64,000 bases of DNA from Vandammella animalimorsus. GTDB lineage: Bacteria; Pseudomonadota; Gammaproteobacteria; Burkholderiales; Burkholderiaceae_C. This document shows positions 36,854 through 47,623 of the stretch, in pieces. The stretch lies in contig NZ_NSJB01000005.1 of assembly GCF_002285265.1 (NCBI RefSeq), positions 1-64,000 on the forward strand. Reading direction: 5' to 3'. Within the stretch, counting starts at the first letter, position 1. The number at the start of each line of letters is the position of its first letter. Below the pieces are notes generated by a model. That model was not told the DNA's origin, did no database searches, and saw nothing but the letters and a program-made list of their open reading frames with translations. A program made the translations under genes and the position numbers.

Positions 36854-37791
36854 GCCGTGAGACCTTCTTGCTCTCGGCCCTGGTGCTGGGCCTGATGCTG
36901 CTGGCCTCGGCCGTGGGCTTTGCGCTCAAGCTGCGCGCGGGCTGGCAGCCCCATGCGGTGATCGACAACCTCAACGCCCGCATCAAGGCCTGGTGGGTCA
37001 TGATCCTGGTGCTGGGCCTGGCCTTTGCGCTGGGGCGCGTGGCCGTGGTGCTGCTGTTTCTGGGCATTTCGTTCTATGCGCTGCGCGAGTTCATCACGCT
37101 CACGCCCACGCGCCGCGCGGACTACTTTGCGCTGCTGGCGGCCTTTTACGTGGCCCTGCCGCTGCAGTACTTCTTCATCCTCACCGGCTGGTACGGCATG
37201 ATGGCCATCTTCCTGCCGGTGTACGGCTTCTTGCTGCTGCCGATCTTTGCCGCGCTCGGCGGCGACACCACGCGCTTTCTGGAGCGCGCCTCCAGCGTGC
37301 AATGGGGGGTGATGATCGCGATCTACTGCATCTCGGCCGTGCCCGCGCTGCTGCTCATCAGCATCCCCGGCTACGAGGGGCGCAACCTGCTGCTGATCGC
37401 CTGGCTGGTGCTGGTGGTGCAGGGCTCGGACATCCTGCAATACGTCTGCGGCAAGCTGCTGGGCCGGCGCAAGATCGCCCCGGCGCTGTCGCCGTCCAAG
37501 ACGGTGGAGGGCTTCGCAGGCGGCGTGCTGCTGGCCTCGCTGCTGGGCGCGGCCCTGCACTGGATCACGCCCTTTGGCCCGCTGCATGCGCTGCTGATGG
37601 CGCTGGTCGTCACCCTGCTGGGCTTTGCCGGCGGGCTGGTGATGTCGGCCATCAAGCGCGATCGCGGCGTCAAGGACTGGGGCAGCATGATCGAAGGCCA
37701 CGGCGGCATGCTCGACCGGCTCGATTCGATCTGCTTTGCCGCGCCGATCTTCTTTCACCTGGTGCGCTACATCTGGGGCGTGCCCGTTTGA
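36850..37791 (+). CDS. cdsA: phosphatidate cytidylyltransferase
   Basis: CdsA makes CDP-diacylglycerol from CTP and phosphatidate in the inner membrane. The 313 residues have about eight hydrophobic segments and the full CTP-transferase signature at the C-terminus: SAIKRDRGVKDWGSMIEGHGG then MLDRLDS, with SKTVEGFAGG earlier. The start ATG overlaps the acyltransferase stop (ATGA). The TTG start of the CWC gene overlaps its own stop, so four genes are chained. The presence of a coupled acyltransferase suggests a phospholipid branch besides the housekeeping one. Confidence 0.93.
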   Translation: MSRETFLLSALVLGLMLLASAVGFALKLRAGWQPHAVIDNLNARIKAWWVMILVLGLAFALGRVAVVLLFLGISFYALREFITLTPTRRADYFALLAAFYVALPLQYFFILTGWYGMMAIFLPVYGFLLLPIFAALGGDTTRFLERASSVQWGVMIAIYCISAVPALLLISIPGYEGRNLLLIAWLVLVVQGSDILQYVCGKLLGRRKIAPALSPSKTVEGFAGGVLLASLLGAALHWITPFGPLHALLMALVVTLLGFAGGLVMSAIKRDRGVKDWGSMIEGHGGMLDRLDSICFAAPIFFHLVRYIWGVPV

Positions 37792-38054
37792 GCCCGCGCC
37801 CCGTGCCGCCCGCCCCGCCCGCCAGCCCCGCCGGTCTTTGCCCGCTGTGCGGCGCGCCCAATGGCTGCGCCATGGCGCCCCGGCCTGGCGCCGCGCCTGC
37901 GGCCGCCCACCCTTTTGATTGCTGGTGCCTGCACACCCACATCGCCCCCGCCGCCCTGGCGCGCGCGCGGCAGGCCCAGCCCCAGCAATGCCTGTGCCGC
38001 GCCTGCGCCACGGGCCATCAGCCACAAGCCATCAGCCACAAGGAGACCCCATGA
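37788..38054 (+). CDS. small cysteine-rich CWC-family protein
   Basis: A protein of about 88 residues with the CWC-family pattern: CPLCGAPNGC, then DCWC, then P-ALARARQ and CLCRACATG, giving nine cysteines likely to bind a metal. The frame has no ATG at its head; TTG at 37788 overlaps the cdsA stop, and GTG at 37803 is another option. It overlaps the thioredoxin start by four bases. Family function is unknown. Its place between cdsA and a thioredoxin suggests a redox-linked role, which is a guess. Confidence 0.6.
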   Translation: MSPRPVPPAPPASPAGLCPLCGAPNGCAMAPRPGAAPAAAHPFDCWCLHTHIAPAALARARQAQPQQCLCRACATGHQPQAISHKETP

Positions 38055-38386
38055 GCCAGGACTACCAACCCGAGACCATGACCCGCGCCCAGGCCGAGCA
38101 GCTGCCCGGCACGGTGCTGCTGGATTTCGGCGCCAACTGGTGCAGCATCTGCAACGCCGCGCGCGCCCATGTGGAGGCGGCGCTGGCCGAGCACCCGCAG
38201 GTGCGCCACATCCGCATCGAGGACGGCAAGGGCCGCCCGCTGGGGCGGGAGTTCGGCGTCAAGCTCTGGCCCTCGCTGTTCCTGCTGCGCGATGGGCAGG
38301 TGCAGGCCCAGCTGGTGCGGCCCGAATCGACCGAGGCCGTGCGCGCCGCGCTGGCCGCAGCGCTGCCCGGCTCGCCCGCCGCCTGA
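38051..38386 (+). CDS. thioredoxin-family protein
   Basis: A 111-residue protein with the thioredoxin fold. The active site is WCSIC (Cys31 and Cys34), unlike the WCGPC of classical thioredoxin, after VLLDFGANW; the cis-Pro region is LWPSLFLLRDG. AAGGAGA precedes the ATG. It is the last gene of the acyltransferase-cdsA-CWC-thioredoxin chain, and has no signal peptide so it should be cytoplasmic. The altered dipeptide between the cysteines suggests a different redox potential. Confidence 0.88.
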   Translation: MSQDYQPETMTRAQAEQLPGTVLLDFGANWCSICNAARAHVEAALAEHPQVRHIRIEDGKGRPLGREFGVKLWPSLFLLRDGQVQAQLVRPESTEAVRAALAAALPGSPAA

Positions 38387-38547
38387 ATACCTGGCCGCAA
38401 AAAACCGCGCGCCGCGCCCATCCCCAGGATCGGGCGGCCTGCTGCGCCAGCAAACCAGCCAAGCGCCAGCAAGCCAATGCAATGGCACGCGCGATCGGCT
38501 GCGTCTTGCGCCTTGCAGCCCCCCGACCTGGCGCGCGCGGTGCGCGG

Positions 38548-38564
38548 CAAATCTTTGAGATTTG
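38548..38564. promoter_or_regulatory. CAAATCT/AGATTTG palindrome (candidate operator)
   Basis: Perfect seven-base arms with a three-base spacer lie about 70 bp upstream of the acyl-CoA synthetase promoter. AT-rich arms in a GC-rich region suggest a regulator site, for example of the TetR type used for fatty-acid genes. Confidence 0.45.
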
Positions 38565-38565
38565 A

Positions 38566-38599
38566 GGGCAGGTCCTGATCTGCGCCCTGCCCGGGTTTT
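38566..38599 (+). terminator. candidate terminator in the thioredoxin-acyl-CoA synthetase gap
   Basis: GGGCAGG and CCTGCCC form a seven-base stem with a 13-base loop, followed by GGG and four Ts. It could end the cdsA-thioredoxin transcript. The 374-bp gap otherwise holds only the palindrome at 38548 and the promoter at 38635. Confidence 0.5.
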
Positions 38600-38634
38600 C
38601 CCGCAGCGGCGGCCCCCCCCCGTGTTCCTGCCAA

Positions 38635-38663
38635 TTGCCAAGCCCTGCGCGGCACAGTACAAG
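38635..38663 (+). promoter_or_regulatory. sigma-70-like promoter for the acyl-CoA synthetase
   Basis: TTGCCA (five of six match to TTGACA) and TACAAG (four of six match to TATAAT) are separated by exactly 17 bp, with about 97 bp from the -10 to the start codon. Confidence 0.55.
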
Positions 38664-38760
38664 CCTGTGTCGCCGCTTGGCGCGCCCCCTGCTGCCTTGC
38701 CGGCATGCGGTGCGGGCTTTTGCGCCAGCACTTCCATCATCCAAGAAAGACCTGTACACC

Positions 38761-40407
38761 ATGAGCGCCTACGACCAACACCTGGACCGCAACGCCGCCA
38801 ACTTCACCGCCATCACCCCGCTGGACTACATCCGGCGCAGCGCCGAGGTCTACCCCGGCCGCCTGGCCGTGGTGCATGGCGAGATCCGCCGCAACTGGCG
38901 CGAGACCTACGCGCGCTGCCGCCAGCTCGCCAGCGCATTGCAGCAAGCGGGCATCGGCAAGAACGACACCGTGGCCGTGATCCTGCCCAACACCCCGCCG
39001 ATGGTGGAGGCGCACTTTGGCGTGCCCATGGCCGGGGGCGTGCTCAACACGCTCAACACCCGGCTGGACCCTGAAACCATCGCCTTCATGCTCGACCACG
39101 GCGAGGCCAAGGCGCTGATCGTCGACCCGGAGTTCGCCGGACTGATCCACAAAGCCCTGCCGCTGCGCAAGAGCGAGCACCTGACGACCATCATCACCGT
39201 GCAGGACGCGCTCTACGGCCCCGCGCCCGTGCAGCTCGACGGCGCGATCGACTATGAGGACTTCCTCGCCGGCGGCGACCCCGAATTCAACTGGCAGCGC
39301 CCCGAGGACGAGTGGGACGCCATCGCCCTGAACTACACCAGCGGCACCACGGGCGATCCCAAGGGCGTGGTCTACCACCACCGCGGCGCGGCGCTCAACG
39401 CCGTTTCGGCCATCCTGGAATGGGACATGCCCAAGCACCCGGTCTATCTGTGGACGCTGCCCATGTTCCACTGCAACGGCTGGTGCTTCCCCTGGGCCGT
39501 GGCCGCGCGCGCGGGCGTGAACGTGTGCCTGCGCCGCGTCGATCCGGCCGCCATCTTCGACGCCATGCGCGAACACGGCGTGACGCACTACTGCGGCGCG
39601 CCCATCGTGCACGGCATGCTGGTCAACGCCCCGGCCTCCATGAAGGCCGGCCTGCCCAGCGGCGTCAAGGCCATGGTCGCCGGCGCCGCGCCGCCGGCCT
39701 CGATGATCGAGGGCATGGAGGAAATGGGCTTTGATCTCACCCACGTCTATGGCCTGACCGAGGTCTATGGCCCGGCCACCGTGTGCGCCAAGCACGAGGA
39801 CTGGCAAACCCTGGACATCGGCGAGCGCGCCCAGCTCAACGCGCGCCAGGGCGTGCGCTACCACCTGGAGCAAGACGCCTGCGTGCTCGACCCCGACACC
39901 ATGCAGCCCGTGCCCTGGGACGGCGAGACCATGGGCGAGATCATGTTCCGCGGCAACATCGCCATGAAGGGCTATCTGAAAAACCCGCAGGCCACGCAAA
40001 AGGCCTTTGCCGGCGGGTGGTTTCACTCCGGCGACCTGGCCGTGCAATACCCGGACGGCTACATCAAGATCAAGGACCGCAGCAAGGACATCATCATCTC
40101 CGGCGGCGAGAACATCTCCTCCATCGAGGTTGAGGACACGCTCTACCGCCACCCGGCCGTGCTGGCCGCCGCCGTGGTGGCCAAGCCCGACCCGAAATGG
40201 GGCGAGACGCCCTGCGCCTTCATCGAGCTCAAGGAAGGCGCCACCACCACGGTGGAGGACATCGTGGCGCACTGCAAGAAGCACCTGGCAGGCTTCAAGG
40301 TGCCCAAGGCCGTGGTCTTCGGCCCGCTGCCCAAGACCAGCACCGGCAAGATCCAGAAGTTCGAGCTGCGCAAGCAGGTGGGCTCGGCCCAGGCCATCGA
40401 TGTCTAG
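38761..40407 (+). CDS. acyl-CoA synthetase (AMP-forming)
   Basis: A 548-residue ANL-superfamily ligase that activates an acid with ATP and CoA. It carries the AMP-binding P-loop YTSGTTGDPKG at about 192-202, GLTEVYGPATVC, the GWFHSGDLA segment, and the C-terminal catalytic Lys in KTSTGKIQKFELR. Overall it resembles medium-chain, short-chain or methylmalonate-type acyl-CoA synthetases annotated in Burkholderiales as AcsA-like or FadD-like; the 4-coumarate:CoA type is also possible. The substrate cannot be read from sequence. It is monocistronic, with a promoter at 38635 and a palindrome upstream. The PilR-like gene follows by 47 bp. Confidence 0.9.
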   Translation: MSAYDQHLDRNAANFTAITPLDYIRRSAEVYPGRLAVVHGEIRRNWRETYARCRQLASALQQAGIGKNDTVAVILPNTPPMVEAHFGVPMAGGVLNTLNTRLDPETIAFMLDHGEAKALIVDPEFAGLIHKALPLRKSEHLTTIITVQDALYGPAPVQLDGAIDYEDFLAGGDPEFNWQRPEDEWDAIALNYTSGTTGDPKGVVYHHRGAALNAVSAILEWDMPKHPVYLWTLPMFHCNGWCFPWAVAARAGVNVCLRRVDPAAIFDAMREHGVTHYCGAPIVHGMLVNAPASMKAGLPSGVKAMVAGAAPPASMIEGMEEMGFDLTHVYGLTEVYGPATVCAKHEDWQTLDIGERAQLNARQGVRYHLEQDACVLDPDTMQPVPWDGETMGEIMFRGNIAMKGYLKNPQATQKAFAGGWFHSGDLAVQYPDGYIKIKDRSKDIIISGGENISSIEVEDTLYRHPAVLAAAVVAKPDPKWGETPCAFIELKEGATTTVEDIVAHCKKHLAGFKVPKAVVFGPLPKTSTGKIQKFELRKQVGSAQAIDV

Positions 40408-40454
40408 AGAATGTGATGCCCTAACCCCGCAGGCACACGCCGCATAATCGGGCC

Positions 40455-42380
<1,926 letters not shown>

Positions 42381-42490
42381 AGACCTGTTCCCAAGCCAGC
42401 TGCGCTGCTGGCACGCGCCATCGGGGCTGCATGGCACACACACCACGGGACGGCCCACGTCAGGCGCGACCACATCCGCCACCACGCCCC

Positions 42491-43087
42491 ATGCCCCAAC
42501 TGCCCCCCACCGACAACACCGCCCAGGTCCAGGATTGGCAGGGCGGCCGCTACCTGCCTGCGCAGTGGATCGCCTCGCCCAATTGCGACGCCCGCCCCGA
42601 CGCCGCCCAGATCGACCTGATCGTGCTGCACTCCATCAGCCTGCCGCCGGGCGTGTTCGAGGGCCAGGCCGTGCAGCAGCTGTTCACCAACACCCTGGAC
42701 TGGGACGCGCACCCCTACTTCCAGGGCATTCGCGGGCTGCGCGTCTCGGCGCACTTCTTCATCCGCCGCGATGGCCGCCTGATCCAGTTCGTCGACGCCG
42801 ACGCGCGCGCCTGGCACGCCGGCCAATCCTGCTACGACGGCCGCCGCGCCCGCAACGACGACTCCATCGGCATCGAGCTCGAAGGCCTGGAAGGCGGCCT
42901 GTTCACCAGCCAGCAATACCAGGCGCTGACGCCGCTGTGCCAGGCCCTGCGCGCACGCTACCCCATCGCCCACATCGCCGGCCACGAACACATCGCCCCA
43001 GGGCGCAAGCACGACCCCGGCCCCGGCTTTGACTGGGCCCGGCTGCAGCAACAACTGCAATGGCCGCCGGCCATGTTCCCCACATGA
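42491..43087 (+). CDS. ampD: 1,6-anhydro-N-acetylmuramyl-L-alanine amidase AmpD
   Basis: AmpD is the cytoplasmic zinc amidase that removes the peptide from anhydro-muropeptides in cell-wall recycling and controls AmpC induction. The 198 residues show DLIVLHSISLPPGVFEGQAV, the middle His in LRVSAHFFIRRDG, SIGIELEGLEG, and the third ligand region AGHEHIAPGRKHDPGPGFDW. Length fits E. coli AmpD (183). The start at 42491 (MPQLPPTDN) was chosen, as the frame's earlier 20 residues are Pro/Arg-rich. It is followed by a strong terminator at 43090. Confidence 0.95.
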   Translation: MPQLPPTDNTAQVQDWQGGRYLPAQWIASPNCDARPDAAQIDLIVLHSISLPPGVFEGQAVQQLFTNTLDWDAHPYFQGIRGLRVSAHFFIRRDGRLIQFVDADARAWHAGQSCYDGRRARNDDSIGIELEGLEGGLFTSQQYQALTPLCQALRARYPIAHIAGHEHIAPGRKHDPGPGFDWARLQQQLQWPPAMFPT

Positions 43088-43089
43088 AA

Positions 43090-43123
43090 AAACGGCCTGC
43101 CACCCAAGGGCGGCAGGCCGTTT
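43090..43123 (+). terminator. rho-independent terminator after ampD
   Basis: AAACGGCCTGCC and GGCAGGCCGTTT are perfect 12-base arms with a ten-base loop, ending in TTT. It closes the ampD transcript before the type I restriction island. Confidence 0.85.
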
Positions 43124-43301
43124 GAACACGCGCTGTCGGCCATCCACACCATCATTCAGCTGCTCAATTGCCCAGATTGCACCAGCGTTGACACAGAATC
43201 CCATTTGGCCAAGCCAGAAAAATGCCATTCAGTGACAGCGATGCGCAGCGCCAGAGCTGCCAGTTGCGCGACAGCCTTCCACCAATTCCCGCCATCTGCC
43301 C

Positions 43302-46079
43302 ATGACCCCCGAAGCCCTCGCCCGCCAACACATCGACCACAAACTCGAACAAGCCGGCTGGATCATTCAGGACATGCGCGCGCTCAACCTGGGCGCTGGC
43401 CTCGGCGTGGCCGTGCGCGAATACCCTACCGACACCGGCCCGGCCGACTACGTGCTGTTCGTCAACCGTGAAGCCGTGGGTGTGATCGAGGCCAAGAAAG
43501 ACAGCGCCGGCGCCACCCTCACAGTGGCCGAGAGCCAGACCGCCCGTTATGCCAGCGCCGCCCTCAAATGGCGGCAGGGCAATCAAGCACTGCGCTTTTT
43601 GTTCGAGGCTACCGGGCAGATCATCCGTTTTACCGACGGCGCCGACCCCGCCCCGCGCTCGCGTGAAATCTTCCACTTCTTCCGCCCGCAAACCCTGGCC
43701 GACTGGCTGGCGCAACCTGCAACCCTGCGCCGCCGTCTGGCCGAACAGATGCCGCCCTTGCCTGAGAGCGGCTTGCGTGACTGCCAGATCAACGCCATTA
43801 CCGGGCTGGAGGCCTCGCTGGCGCACAACAAGCCGCGGGCGCTGGTGCACATGGCCACCGGCTCGGGCAAAACCTATACCGCCATCACCGCTGTCTATCG
43901 TCTGCTCAAGTTCGGCGGCGCCAGGCGCGTACTGTTTCTGGTCGATACCCGCAACCTCGGCAAACAGGCGCATCAGGAATTCATGGCCTACACCCCGCCC
44001 GATGATGGCCGCAAATTCACCGAGCTCTACAACGTGCAGCGCCTGACGTCCTCGCATATCGACCCGCACGCGCAGGTGTGCATCAGCACCATCCAGCGCA
44101 TGTATTCCATCCTCTCGGGCGAGGCCATCGACGAATCGGCGGAGGACATCTCGCTCAACGAAGTGCAGCAAAGCGCCGGGCAGGAAAAATTCGTGCGCTA
44201 CAACAGCGCCGTGCCGGTGGAAAGCTTTGACTTCATCGTCATCGACGAATGCCACCGCAGCATCTACAACCTGTGGAAGCAGGTGCTGGATTACTTCGAC
44301 GCCAGCCTGATTGGCCTCACCGCCACGCCGGACAAGCGCACCTACGGCTTTTTCAACGAAAACATCGTCGCCGAATACAGCTACGAAGCTTCCGTGGCCG
44401 ATGGCGTCAACGTCGGCTACGACGTGTACGAGATCGAAACCGAAATCACCCACAAGGGTGCAGAACTCAAGGCTCAAGAGTGGGTGGATCACCGCGACCG
44501 CGACACCCGCAAAAAACGCTGGGCGCAAACCGAAGAAGACACCGCCTACAGCGCCAAGGCGCTGGATCGCTCCGTGGTCAACCCCAGCCAGATCCGGCAG
44601 GTGATTCAGGCCATGAAAACCGCGGTGGAAACGCAAATCTTTCCCGCCCGCAAGGAAACGCCCAAAACCCTGATCTTTGCCAAGACCGACAGCCACGCCG
44701 ATGACATCATCCAGATCGTGCGCGAAGTCTATGGCCAGGGCAACGACTTCTGCCGCAAAGTCACCTATTCGGAAAAAGACGCCGACGGCATCCTCGCCAG
44801 CTTTCGCAACGACTACCACCCGCGCATCGCCGTCACCGTGGACATGATCGCCACCGGCACCGATGTCAAACCGCTGGAAGTGCTGCTGTTCATGCGCGAT
44901 GTGCGCAGCCGTGGCTATTACGAACAGATGAAAGGCCGCGGCGTGCGCAGCCTGGATGCCGATGGCCTCAAGCGCGTCAGCGCCAGCGCCGAAGGCGCCA
45001 AGACCCGCTTCGTGCTGATCGACGCCGTGGGCGTGGAAAAATCGCTCAAGACCGAAAGCCGCCCGCTGGAGAAAAAGCCCGGCATCGCCCTGAAAGACCT
45101 GCTGCAAGGCGTGGCGCTGGGCAGCCGCGACGACGACACCGTGCTCAGCCTGGGCAACCGCCTGGTGCGCCTGGCCAAACAGCTCGACGGCAAGGCCCAG
45201 GCGCGCATTGAAAAGATCAGCGGCGGCACCCCCGTGGGCGAACTGGGCAAGGCGCTGATCACCGCGCTCGACCCCGACGCCATCGTGCAAACCGCGCTGG
45301 CCAGCGCCCGAACCCAAGGCATCACCCGCAGCGAAGACACCCTCACACCCGAAGAACTCGACGCCGCCCGCGCCCAGCGCGTGGCTGCCGCCTGCGCGCC
45401 TTTCGATAGCCCCGAACTGCGCGAAGCGCTCGAAACCGCCCGCCGCGAGCGCGAACAAATCATCGACCATATCAATCTGGATCAAGTCACCCACGCCGGC
45501 TTCAGCGAACAGGCCCAAGCCCAGGCCGAGGCCACCATCGCCCGCTTTGCCGACTACCTTGAGCAGCACAAGGACGACATCGCCGCGCTCGGCTTTTTCT
45601 ACCAGCAGCCCTACCAGCGTCGCGCGCTCACCTTCGAGATGATCGAAGAACTGCACCAGCGCCTCGCCCAACCGCCGCTGCTGCTCACCACCGAAAAACT
45701 CTGGAGCGCCTATGCCCGCGTGCGCGGCAACCAGGTCAAAGGCGTCAGCCGCCAGCGCCAGCTCACCGACCTCATTTCCCTGCTGCGCTTTGCCCTGGGG
45801 CTGGATGGCGAACTCAAACCCTTTGCCGACGAAGTGGACAAGCGCTTCCAGGCCTGGGTCTTCCGCCACAACGCCCAGCGCCGCAGCGCCTTTACCCCGG
45901 AACAAATGGACTGGCTGCGCCTGATGAAAGACCACATCGCCAGCAGTTGCAGCATCCAGCGCGACGACTTCGACTACGCCGAACTCGCCGGCCACGGCGG
46001 CCTGCAAAAAGCCTGGCAGTTGTTTGGCCTGGAACTGGACAGCCTGATGGATGAAATGAATGAGGAGCTGGTGGCGTGA
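43302..46079 (+). CDS. hsdR: type I restriction enzyme R subunit (EcoEI-like)
   Basis: HsdR supplies the DNA translocase and nuclease of a type I restriction system. The 925 residues start with the nuclease core: Asp49 in GPADYVLF, then Glu63 and Lys65 in VGVIEAKK, the PD-(D/E)xK triad. The SF2 motor follows with ATGSGKT near 187, DECHRS near 315, TATPDKRTYGFF and a QMKGRGVRS helicase VI-type Arg region. The C-terminal third resembles EcoEI_R_C. The stop overlaps the hsdS start (GTGA). It begins 215 bp after the ampD stop with a TTGACA -35-like box at 43188, but no clear -10. Confidence 0.95.
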   Translation: MTPEALARQHIDHKLEQAGWIIQDMRALNLGAGLGVAVREYPTDTGPADYVLFVNREAVGVIEAKKDSAGATLTVAESQTARYASAALKWRQGNQALRFLFEATGQIIRFTDGADPAPRSREIFHFFRPQTLADWLAQPATLRRRLAEQMPPLPESGLRDCQINAITGLEASLAHNKPRALVHMATGSGKTYTAITAVYRLLKFGGARRVLFLVDTRNLGKQAHQEFMAYTPPDDGRKFTELYNVQRLTSSHIDPHAQVCISTIQRMYSILSGEAIDESAEDISLNEVQQSAGQEKFVRYNSAVPVESFDFIVIDECHRSIYNLWKQVLDYFDASLIGLTATPDKRTYGFFNENIVAEYSYEASVADGVNVGYDVYEIETEITHKGAELKAQEWVDHRDRDTRKKRWAQTEEDTAYSAKALDRSVVNPSQIRQVIQAMKTAVETQIFPARKETPKTLIFAKTDSHADDIIQIVREVYGQGNDFCRKVTYSEKDADGILASFRNDYHPRIAVTVDMIATGTDVKPLEVLLFMRDVRSRGYYEQMKGRGVRSLDADGLKRVSASAEGAKTRFVLIDAVGVEKSLKTESRPLEKKPGIALKDLLQGVALGSRDDDTVLSLGNRLVRLAKQLDGKAQARIEKISGGTPVGELGKALITALDPDAIVQTALASARTQGITRSEDTLTPEELDAARAQRVAAACAPFDSPELREALETARREREQIIDHINLDQVTHAGFSEQAQAQAEATIARFADYLEQHKDDIAALGFFYQQPYQRRALTFEMIEELHQRLAQPPLLLTTEKLWSAYARVRGNQVKGVSRQRQLTDLISLLRFALGLDGELKPFADEVDKRFQAWVFRHNAQRRSAFTPEQMDWLRLMKDHIASSCSIQRDDFDYAELAGHGGLQKAWQLFGLELDSLMDEMNEELVA

Positions 46080-47623
46080 GAGAGAAGGAAGAAATGCAGA
46101 CTACACAAAATGGTGGGCTGCCTAAAGGGTGGGTTAACGTAAAGTTGGCAGATATCTCATCAATTGAAATGGGACAATCGCCCGAGTCCTCCTCTTACAA
46201 CAGTATTGGAGAGGGTTTGCCATTCTTTCAGGGCAAAGCTGAGTTTCGGTCTGTGTTCCCTGAAATCAGGAAGTGGTGTACAGCACCAACTAAAGTAGTT
46301 GAAGCTAGCGATATCTTGCTTTCCATTCGCGCCCCTGTTGGCCCCACCAATATCGCCCCTCAAAAAAGCTGCATTGGTCGCGGCCTGGCCGGGATACGGG
46401 GAGAAGCTGGAGTTAATCAGCATTATCTTTATTATTTTTTCAAGCACATTGAGCCTTGGCTATCAGGACAAGGTACAGGCTCTACGTTTGCGGCAATAAG
46501 TGGGCAATTTGTTCGTGAAATCTCTTGTCCAGTAGCTCCCACCGCCGAACAAACCCGCATCGTTGAAAAGCTCGAAGAACTGCTTGCCGACCTCGATGCC
46601 GGGGTGGCTGAGCTGAAAGCCGCACAAAAAAAACTGGCGCAATACCGCCAATCCCTGCTCAAAGCCGCGGTCGAAGGCGATTTGACCGCTGACTGGCGCC
46701 GCCAGCACACCCCCACCGAAACCGGCGCCGAACTGCTCTCGCGCATCCTCAAAGAACGCCGCGCCCGTTGGGAAGCCAAACAACGGGAAAAATTCGCAAG
46801 CCAAGGCAAAACCCCGCCCAAAAACTGGCAAAGCAAATACCCTGAACCTGTTGCGCCAGATACCCAGAATCTACCCAAGCTGCCTGAAGGTTGGGAATGG
46901 GCGAGCCTTGATCAGCTCGTTGCCGAGTCATCCTACGGCACCTCCGTCAAATGCAGCTATGAAAGGAATGGCACTCCAACTCTACGAATTCCCAATGTAA
47001 GCCAAGGCCAACTTGTTCTTCAGGATATGAAGTATTCAACAGTCGAATTGAATCTTCATAAAGATGAATATTTATCTATTGGAGATGTTCTTGTTATTAG
47101 AACAAATGGCTCCATAGGCTTGGTTGGGCGTGCTGCTGCGGTGGTTTCTGAGCTCCCATCGCCGCATTACTTTGCTTCATATCTGCTTCGTCTGCGATGT
47201 GTGGAGGTAACGTGCGTCCACCGCTGGATATTGACTGCACTCACAGCCCATTCCGGGCGACAATGGTTAGAAAAGCGGGCAGCCTCATCTGCTGGGCAGC
47301 ACAACATCAGCCTTTCTACACTGCTGACTATGCCAATACCGCTCCCCCCGATATCGGAGCAATTTCATGCTCTGAGGGAAATAGAAGAGGGTGAGTATTC
47401 AATTCAGCAGCAACAAGAAGCGCTGAAGCAGTCTCTCAAACAATCCACCGCTCAACGCCAAAACATCCTGCGCACCGCCTTTGCCGGTGAACTGGTGCCG
47501 CAAGACCCCAACGACGAGCCCGCCAGCGCCTTGCTGGAGCGCATCCGCGCCCAACGCGCCGCGCAAACCCCAGCCAAAAAACCGCGCAAGAGCAGAAAGC
47601 CCCAGGAGACCAGCAAGCCATGA
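46076..47623 (+). CDS. hsdS: type I restriction-modification specificity subunit
   Basis: HsdS holds two target-recognition domains (TRDs) that select the bipartite DNA site. Of 515 residues, TRD1 spans about 15-155 and a central coiled-coil helix follows (EEQTRIVEKLEELLADLDAGVAEL-like). TRD2 spans about 275-455, and the last part is again helical (QQEALKQSLKQS). Both TRD-coding stretches (about 46130-46530 and 46930-47400) are visibly AT-richer than the helices between them, consistent with domain exchange. Start: GTG at 46076 overlaps the hsdR stop and follows GAGGAG; ATG at 46094 is the alternative. The stop overlaps fic (ATGA). Confidence 0.93.
   Translation: MREKEEMQTTQNGGLPKGWVNVKLADISSIEMGQSPESSSYNSIGEGLPFFQGKAEFRSVFPEIRKWCTAPTKVVEASDILLSIRAPVGPTNIAPQKSCIGRGLAGIRGEAGVNQHYLYYFFKHIEPWLSGQGTGSTFAAISGQFVREISCPVAPTAEQTRIVEKLEELLADLDAGVAELKAAQKKLAQYRQSLLKAAVEGDLTADWRRQHTPTETGAELLSRILKERRARWEAKQREKFASQGKTPPKNWQSKYPEPVAPDTQNLPKLPEGWEWASLDQLVAESSYGTSVKCSYERNGTPTLRIPNVSQGQLVLQDMKYSTVELNLHKDEYLSIGDVLVIRTNGSIGLVGRAAAVVSELPSPHYFASYLLRLRCVEVTCVHRWILTALTAHSGRQWLEKRAASSAGQHNISLSTLLTMPIPLPPISEQFHALREIEEGEYSIQQQQEALKQSLKQSTAQRQNILRTAFAGELVPQDPNDEPASALLERIRAQRAAQTPAKKPRKSRKPQETSKP

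Noticed and set aside
42431-42490. A longer N-terminus for AmpD
   Set aside because: The extra 20 residues are Pro/Arg-rich and unlike the family.
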